64,000 nt of DNA from Dugong dugon. Lineage: Eukaryota; Chordata; Mammalia; Sirenia; Dugongidae. The stretch spans positions 1,559,501-1,623,500 of the forward strand of contig CM057475.1 of NCBI GenBank assembly GCA_030035585.1. Direction: 5' to 3'. The notes below the pieces were generated by a model that ran no database searches, was not told the origin of the DNA, and saw only the letters and a program-made list of their open reading frames with translations. Made by a program: the position numbers and the translations under genes. Shown in pieces: positions 57,401 to 64,000 of the stretch; the stretch's first letter is position 1, and each line of letters begins with the position of its first letter.

Positions 57401-57737
57401 GGAAAATTTTCTGCCATCAAGCCTTTAAAATTTCTCTGTGTTTTCCATTATTCCCTCACCCCCTATTCTTAAACTTCGATCACTCGTAGGATTTTCTTTT
57501 TCATAATATCCCACGGAATTGTTAAGGTATCTTCATTATTTTTTCTGTTTTTTTTTCTCAAATTGGTGTCAAGGGATTTTCTTCAATCTCACTGATTCTG
57601 ACTTCCATTGTCTCTATTCTGCTCCTGTCACCTTCTGTTAACTTATCTAATTCTGAAACTTTATTGTTAATCTTTTGGATTTCTAGTTGCTGCTTCTGTA
57701 TGGTATCTGTCACTTTGTTCTTGCATTGTTTCCCTGA
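54437..57737 (-). mobile_element. L1 LINE copy E (minus strand, mid ORF2 to ORF1)
   Basis: It lacks its 3' half. ORF2 pieces on the minus strand include RT sequence at 54,578-54,841 (MIISIDAENALDKIQYPFFI) and endonuclease sequence at 55,855-56,217 (KREIDSFTIIIGDTDTPILV, RRDHILDPKARLKK) and 56,291-56,524 (SICCLQETPETQTPKQTKLQ). ORF1 coiled-coil sequence lies at 57,558-57,740. It is a paralogue of copy C, without the nested copy D. It has many frame breaks. Confidence 0.9.
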
Positions 57738-57860
57738 CACATTGTGGGGATTTAACCAATGTCACAAAACAATTTGTGTATAAATTTTTGAATTAGAAAC
57801 TAATTCATGCCAAGAATGTGTGAAAAAAATAAAATTAAAGAAACAAAAAATAAATTCGTT
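57738..57860 (+). mobile_element. Short L1 3' end in plus orientation (second copy)
   Basis: AACCAATGTCACAAAACAAT and TGTGTATAAATTTTTGAATT followed by an A-rich tail. The join to minus-strand ORF1 sequence (TTTCCCTGACACATTG) is the same as at 43,008-43,025. Confidence 0.85.
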
Positions 57861-58059
57861 ATGGTTTTTAGCCCAAAAAACGATTTTTGAAATAATTGAT
57901 GACACAATTTAAAATACTATTTTTTTAATACTTAAATGTGTATTTCCCACTGACTAGATGGCAGTCTACTCTCTACTGGATTAAAAGTTCTGGAGACTTG
58001 AATCTGCGTGTACAATTTTGTTTAATCCTTTAAATACTTAGACCAGTGTTGGACACATT

Positions 58060-58405
58060 ATTGTTGTTAACTGCCATCTAGTCAGCCCTCGACTCATGGT
58101 GACCCCATGCACAGCAGATGGAAACCCAGCACGTTCCTTCATCTTCCCCAAAATCAGTTGGGCATTGGAGCGTTGTGACCCATAGGGTTTTTACTGGCTG
58201 GTTTTCAGAAGTAGATCACCAGACCTTTCTTCCTAGTCTGTCTTAGTCCGGAAGCTCCACTGGAACTTGTTCATTAACGTAGCAATGTGCAAGCCTTTAC
58301 CGACAGAAAGGTGATGGCTGCATATTGAGATGCATTGGCTTGGTATCCAACATGGCTCTCTGCATGGAAGGTGAGAATTCTACCACTGTACTGCTAACCC
58401 CATTG
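58060..58405 (-). mobile_element. SINE with tRNA-Gly-like head (in S4)
   Basis: Same insertion as in S2 and S3: CAGCCCTCGACTCATGGTGA at the left and GAGAATTCTACCACTGTACT (complement of the head) at the right. Confidence 0.75.
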
Positions 58406-58476
58406 GCCACAGAGAGGAGTGTTAATGATGCAACTGAGGTGAAGAAACTCGTGTTTTAGGAGTCTTGGTCCCTCTA

Positions 58477-58620
58477 GTTTCCATCGACTCAATTCCAACT
58501 CATAACAACCCTATAGGGCACAGTAGATCTTCTCAGCTTATATCAGGTTTCCAAGGAGGAGCTGGTGGATTCCAACTGCCAACATATTGGTTAGCAGCCG
58601 AGCTGTTAATCACTGCATTA
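58477..58620 (+). mobile_element. AfroSINE (in S4), absent from S2
   Basis: TCCATCGACTCAATTCCAAC, CCAAGGAGGAGCTGGTGGAT and TTAGCAGCCGAGCTGTTAAT. Same site as 43,770-43,914 in S3. Confidence 0.8.
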
Positions 58621-59917
58621 AGCAATCTAGAGCTAGTCACTCTTGCTCTAGTGTTTTTCATAGCTTTGAAGAACGTGACATTTCTTTATTCTCTCAACAA
58701 GTTACTTTTTATCTCCTACTGTGGGCCTTAGGATAGAATAAAAAATTAAAATCGTGATTACTATATTCATTTGATAGTTCTTTTTTGTCCATAGCTGGCA
58801 TGTTTCAGAAAGCCCTGGGATAAGAAATACGTTTAATGTGAAATTACTTCTAGGTGATTTTACTTCCCAGCGATCTTTGGAATTAAAACCCATTCTCTGG
58901 CTTGTCTGTGGGGTTTGGATGCCTGGCCACAGACAGCAGGCGAACTGCCTCGAGATCCCAAGTGTTTGAATGGTTTCTTTCACTGGTTGTTTTGCCCTCT
59001 TAATAGGCCACAGACCTGCATTATCTCTTCCCAGTGTCAGACTCTTTGACTCTTTCATGAATTTGCCATCTTTCGTGTAATTCGTCTTTTCATGAATTTT
59101 CTTACATGCCATTTGTATGTACAGTATTTTGTAAATAAAGTAATAATAAAGTCATAATTATGTAAAATGATGAAGTCTTTGAGGTGGTAGGTACCTTGGT
59201 TCTTGTGGTTGCTTGTGGTTCATGTTGCCCCCCCCGCTGCATAGTTGTCCTAGTATGTGATGTTTCCTTGCCATGGATTTCTTTGTCTCTCCTTTGTTAT
59301 ACCTTATTATTATTTCCTTTGAAACATAACCTCTTCTCTGCTGGTATGCAGATTGACTTTAACTTCGTCTATCATGAATTGATCAGTCATTTACAATATG
59401 ACTATCAATGTATGGGACACTATGGGAAAGACTCCAGAATCTATTAGATATTTGATGTAGCTTCTCCCCTTGAGGAGTTGAGGAACTAAGGTATGACTTT
59501 TCTCGATATTCTTCCATACCAGTGTAAGCCATGGATATTAGGAAATTACAAGGAGTATGTTGATATTCTCTATTGGAATATTCAGTATTTCTCTGGGTCT
59601 TTGTCCTCTTTGCCTATCTACTAGAGAGACAGAGGCAGAAAAGGAGTCCTGGAAAGATTTTTGACTGTGTAATTTATGTCTTCTGTGTCTGAGTTCAATA
59701 TTAATTTTCTATATAGTGAAAGCTCAGACTGCTGCTTTCTCGAAGTCTGGTGGTAAACTTGGGATTTATTCCATCCATTCTTCTAATCGTCTACCTTATT
59801 TCTTGGCTAGACCTGGAGATGTCTAGTAGGAGTTGATGCATAAAACCTTAGGACATAATGACTGAATTTATCTAAAATGTTCTATTATAAAATGCACTAA
59901 GACGTTTCAGAATAAAA

Positions 59918-60050
59918 ATGGCTGAAAACTGTTAAATTCTTACTCTATGAACAGCTTTGATCATCACAAAATTCTTCAAAGTTGGTATCTTACTTCTTTC
60001 ATTATTTTATAGATGAGAAAAAGAAAACATGGCAAAGTTATGTAACATTC
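59918..60050 (+). mobile_element. MIR SINE, 3'-truncated (in S4)
   Basis: It matches the first part of the MIR at 14,770-14,995 and stops at ATGTAACATTCTAAG, where S4 has lost DNA relative to S2. Confidence 0.8.
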
Positions 60051-60349
60051 TAAGTCCTGTCCCTATTCCGCCTGTGTAATTTGGAATCTCCCATTCCCAG
60101 GAATTTCCAGTAGAGTTGGCTTCCAGTGCATTCAAGTAACTTCTGGGAGAGATTTTATAGTTGTGAATAACCAGCAGCCTGACTGTAACAGCAGAGGGAA
60201 AGGGGGAATGCTTCATTATTACCGTGTACTACAAAAAACTTGGAGAAAATGTTCTGAGGAAACAGAGAGGAAAAAGATTATTTTCACCTCGTGGAGAAGT
60301 GATTTTTTGGTCACCAATACCATAATATGTATAAAGTCCTCAAGAGTTA

Positions 60350-60650
60350 ATTTTTTTAAATTTCTTTTATTGTACTTTGGATGAAGGTTTACAGAACAAA
60401 TTAGCTTTTCATTAAGCAACTATTACACATACTGTTTTGTGACATTGATTACCAACCCCACGACATGTCAGTACTCTCCCCTTCTCGACCTTGGGTTCCC
60501 TATTACCAGCTTTCCTGTCCCCTTCTGCCTTCTAGTCCTTACCTCTCAGCTGGTGTGCCCCTTTAGTCTTGTTTTGTTTTATGGGTCTGTCTAATATTTG
60601 GCTTGAGGGTGAACCTCAGGAGTGACTTCATTACTGAGCTAAAAGGGTGT
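60350..60650 (-). mobile_element. L1 3'UTR fragment unique to S4
   Basis: TTATTGTACTTTGGATGAAG, TTTTGTGACATTGATTACCA and GACTTCATTACTGAGCTAAA belong to the old L1 3'UTR type (as in copies A-C), in minus orientation. S1 and S2 lack it at this place. Confidence 0.85.
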
Positions 60651-60797
60651 CTAGGGGAAGAGTTAACTTTTATAGACGAGTGTGGTGAGTGTAAGGGAAG
60701 AGGTAGTGAGAGGGAGAATGTGATGGGTGGGGGAAAGAGAGAGAGAGAAAGTGGAAATAAAAGTATCAGGGAAAAAAAGGAAATGGAATGGATTAAC

Positions 60798-61010
60798 CAA
60801 AACCAAGCCAAACCATTGCAATCTAGTCAATTTCGACTCACAATGAGTCTGTAGGACAGACAGAGTGTAACTGCCCCATAATGTTTCTAAGGCTGTAATC
60901 TTTACAGATGCTTACTGCCGCATCTTTCTTCCACAGAGCTGATGGTGGGTTTGAACTTCCCACCTTTGGTTAACAGCCAGGTGCTTTCCCACTGCACCAC
61001 CAGGGCTCCT
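60798..61010 (+). mobile_element. AfroSINE, near full length (in S4)
   Basis: It begins AACCAAAACCAAGCCAAACC and ends CTGCACCACCAGGGCTCCT. Flanks TGGAATGGATTA and TGGAATAGATTA form a target-site duplication with one difference. Paralogue at 16,171-16,380. Confidence 0.85.
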
Positions 61011-61962
61011 ATGGAATAGATTACCTACATCAAAATGTGGCATCATGTTTAAAAAGCTTAATTGTGTAGAGCTGTATAATCATTCATCAGAATAAGAATA
61101 AATAACATTGATATGATGGCTAGACTAGTTACATGTGTTTTTTCTGTGGGATACCATAATTTAAAACCATCTTTGTTTCCTTAGCCTATTAAGCACATCT
61201 TAAAACCACAGGCTATCTTTTGACAGGTTGCCATAAGATGAACAGCCATCTTGAGGGGTGAATATTTTCCTGAGGGGTGTGGCAGGCAAGGGTAGCCATC
61301 ATTGGAAATTTACCTGGAGAAGCTTTCCAATAGCCTTGTTGATAACAGTCCTAGGAATAAGGTCATCTTTCCACCAGTGCTAGTAAAGCAGAGCTTTGGA
61401 GCACAAATATTTATTTTAAAAACCTGATTTAAAAAATTCCTTCATTGTATGCTAGTTCTATCATCTGGTCCCACACTTCCCAGAGCATTATTAGCATAAA
61501 TAAATTAGCACTTTTCTATCTCATCTTTCTCTGTTCTGGCATGTATATCCATTTTTGAGGAACATTAGTTTTTCCCAAGGTACTTATAAAATTACATTCG
61601 TGTTATTCCTTATTAATTTAACCTGAGATGATTGGAGGATGGGCCCCTAAAGATCCTAATGATGTTTTCAAAGGGAAAGCATAAAAACATACCCAAAGAT
61701 CAAACTGATTGTTATTACTGTGATGTTGTTTTGGTGTTTTTTTTTTCCAAACCTGGGTAAAGTAAGTGACTGTCAGTTTTCAAAAACAATGAATAAACTG
61801 AAGAAGTTCAAGGTAACGCCTTCAGGTGTCTCCCTGAGTAGCACTTGTGATCTGTCTTCTCCTGCTAAAAATCATGTTTTTCCATCTTGTTTTGCTCGGC
61901 ATCTTAGGCAAATCATGGTTTGAATTATTCATATAATTGTATAAAACGATAAGATTCAGCAG

Positions 61963-64000
61963 GGTTTTTTTCCTTTTTTTTTAAAATTGTGCTTTAGGTA
62001 AAAGTTTACAGTTCAAGTCAATTTCTTATACAAAAACCCATACACATATTATTACATAACACTAGTTGTAGTCCCTATAATGTGATAGCAAACTTCCCCT
62101 TTCCACCCTGCGTTTTCCGTTTCCATTTAACCAGCTCCTGTCCCTTTCTGCCTTCTCATCCCGCCTCTGGACAGGAGCTGCCCATTTAGTCTAGGGTATC
62201 TACTTGAACTAAGAAGCACAGTCTTCACGAGTATTATTTTATGTTTTATAATCCAGTCTAATCCTTGTCTGAAGAGTTGGATTAGGGAACGGTTTTAGTT
62301 TTGGGTTAACAGAGAGTCTAGAGGCCATGTCTTCTAGCCTCAGTCAGACCATTAAGTCTGGTCTTTTTACGTGAATTCGAGTTCTGCACCACACTTTTCT
62401 CCTGCTCCAGCAGGGACTCTCTGTTGTGTTCCCTGATAGGGCAGTCATTGGTGGTAGCCAGGCACCATCTAGTTCTTCTGGTGTCAGGCTGATGGAGTCT
62501 CTGGTTCATATGGCTCTTTTGTCTCTTGGGCTAACATATTCCTCATGTCTTTGGTGTTCTTCATTTTCCTTTGCTCCAGGTGGGTTAGGACCAATTGATG
62601 CATCTTAGATGGCCACTCGAAAGCTTTTAAGACCCCAGACGACACTCACTAAAATGGGATGCAGAACATTTTCTTAATAAACTTTGTTATGCCAGTTGAC
62701 TGAGATGTTCCCTGAAACCATGGTCCCCAGATTCCTGCCCCTGCAACTGTACCTTGAAGTGTTTGGTTGCATTGAGGACTTTTTGCCTTTTGGTTTAGTC
62801 CAGTTGTGCTGACTTCCCCTGTATTGTGTGTTGTCCTTCCCTTCACCTAAGATAATTCGTGTCTAATACCTAGTTAGTGAATTCCCCTCTCCCTCCATCC
62901 CCACCCTCGTAACCATCAAAGAATGTTTTCTTCTGTGTTTCAGTCTTTTCTTGAGTTCTTATAATAGTGGTCTCATACAATATTTGTCCTTTTGCAACTG
63001 ACTAATTTCACTCAGCATAATGCCCTCCAGATTCATTCATGTTGTGAGGTGTTTCATGGATTCATCATTTTTGTTTATTGTTGCATAGGATTTCATTGTG
63101 TGTGTGTACCATAATTTGTTTATCCATTCATCTGTTAATGGGCACCTGGATTGTTTCTGTCTTTTTGCTATTGTGAACCAGTGCTGCAGTGAACATGGGT
63201 AGGCATATATCTATTCGTGTGATGGCTCTTATTTCTCTAGGATATATTCCAGGGAGTGGGATTGCTGAATCGAATGGTACTTCTATTTCTAGCTTTTTAA
63301 GCGAGTGCAAAATCAATTTCCTAAGGGGTTGTCCCATTTTACATTCCCACCAGCAGTATATAAGTGTTCCAGTCTCTCCATAACCTCTGCAACATTTATT
63401 ATTTTGTAATTTTTTTAATCAAGGCTAGCCTTGTTGGGGTGAGATGGTATCTCATTGTAGATTTGCTTTGCATTTCTCTAATGGCTAACGATCGTGGGCA
63501 TCTCCTCATGTATTTGTTAGACGCCTGAATGTCTTCTTTGGTGAAGTGCCTGTTCATATCCTTTGCTCATTTTTAATTGGGTTATTTGTATTTTTGTTGT
63601 TGAAGTTTTCCATATCTTGTAGATTTTAGAGATTTAGAACCTGATCGGATATGTCATAGCCAAAATTTTTTTCCCAGTCTATAGGTTGTCTTTTTATTCT
63701 TTTGGTGAAGTATTTTGATGAGCACAAGTGTTTGATTTTTAGTTGCTCCCAGTTATCTAGTTTCTCTTCTGGAATTTGTGCATTGTTAGTTATATTTTGT
63801 ATTCTGCTTATGCAGTGTATTAGGGCTCCTAGCGTTGTCCCTGTTTGTTCTTCCATGATCTTTATCGTTTTAGATTTTCTAGTTAGGTCTTTGATCCATT
63901 TTGAGTTAGTTTTGTGCATGGTGTGAGGTATAGGTCTTGTTTGTTTCAGCTTTTTGTAGATGAATATCCAGTTATGCCAGCACCATTTGTTAAAGAGACT
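61963..64000 (-). mobile_element. L1 LINE copy F (minus strand, runs off the window)
   Basis: Its 3' end, with an A-rich tail seen as TTTTTTTCCTTTTTTTTTTA, lies at the left. The 3'UTR (GTGCTTTAGGTAAAAGTTTA) is of the same type as copy D and differs from the older type of copies A-C. ORF2 C-terminal sequence follows from about 62,990, with minus-strand pieces at 63,128-63,337 (PFDSAIPLPGIYPREIRAIT) and 63,626-63,919. It inserted into S4 at about 61,962 and continues past the window edge. Confidence 0.9.

Larger units (their letters stand above)
57900..61962. repeat. Segmental duplicate S4
   Basis: It aligns to S2 12,905-17,430 but lacks the counterpart of about 15,000-15,760 (break near 60,048). 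It shares the AfroSINE at 58,477-58,620 with S3 only, and has its own L1 3' fragment at 60,350-60,650. It is interrupted at the right by L1 copy F. No conserved coding frame is visible. Confidence 0.85.

Overview
This 64-kb window looks like repeat-packed, gene-poor DNA from an afrotherian mammal, most likely an elephant or close relative. The evidence is the repeat set, recognised from memory of those genomes: RTE-clade LINEs of the elephant RTE1 type ending in a CACCTAACAACAA-like tail, AfroSINEs ending in a CCACCAGGG(A/C)TCCT-like terminus, a second SINE with a degraded tRNA-Gly-like head, L1s of the elephant type, MaLR-like LTRs, and old MIR and L2 fragments. I see no intact host protein gene. 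The only recognisable host coding sequence is a decayed, intronless-looking copy of the middle of SHROOM3 (about 45,850-50,240).

Layout. 1-272: 5' part of an RTE LINE. 273-801: solo MaLR-like LTR. 840-5,460: large AT-rich minisatellite of 17-18-bp units, with two kinds of unit in alternating blocks. 5,480-8,320: first copy of a low-copy duplicated segment (S1), unassigned DNA, MIR and L2. 8,320-11,325: L1 on the minus strand. 11,326-12,905: GTG-rich minisatellite that replaces the rest of that L1. 12,905-17,638: second and longest copy (S2). 17,639-19,163: another L1, ending at a short run of telomeric repeats. 19,161-22,440: single-copy, GC- and CpG-richer DNA with a CA-rich array. 22,450-27,780: 11-bp minisatellite (unit GANGTGGAATA), split by an LTR and inverted over its last 400 bp. 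27,795-43,150: an RTE piece, then an old L1 that was invaded by an RTE fragment and by a full-length L1. 43,195-45,512: third copy (S3). 45,512-50,280: the SHROOM3 fossil. 50,280-50,730: LTR-like repeat and GGA-rich tract. 50,730-52,190: second 11-bp minisatellite array. 52,190-57,860: S5 fragment, a SINE split by an RTE, then another old L1. 57,900-61,962: fourth copy (S4). 61,962-64,000: a further L1 running off the window.

The main architectural point is a set of old duplications. The order 11-bp minisatellite, RTE, flank, minus-strand L1, short plus-strand L1 end, S-block occurs twice (22.4-45.5 kb and 50.7-62.0 kb), and a partial version occurs once (5.5-17.6 kb). Later insertions present in only some copies give a relative order of events. 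The long open frames in the window are mostly by-products of tandem repeats whose unit has no stop codon on one strand. I found no convincing new gene system. The points most worth a second look are the SHROOM3 fossil, the nested LINE insertions with clear target-site duplications, the two minisatellite families sharing a decaying GACGTG core, and the telomeric-repeat junction.
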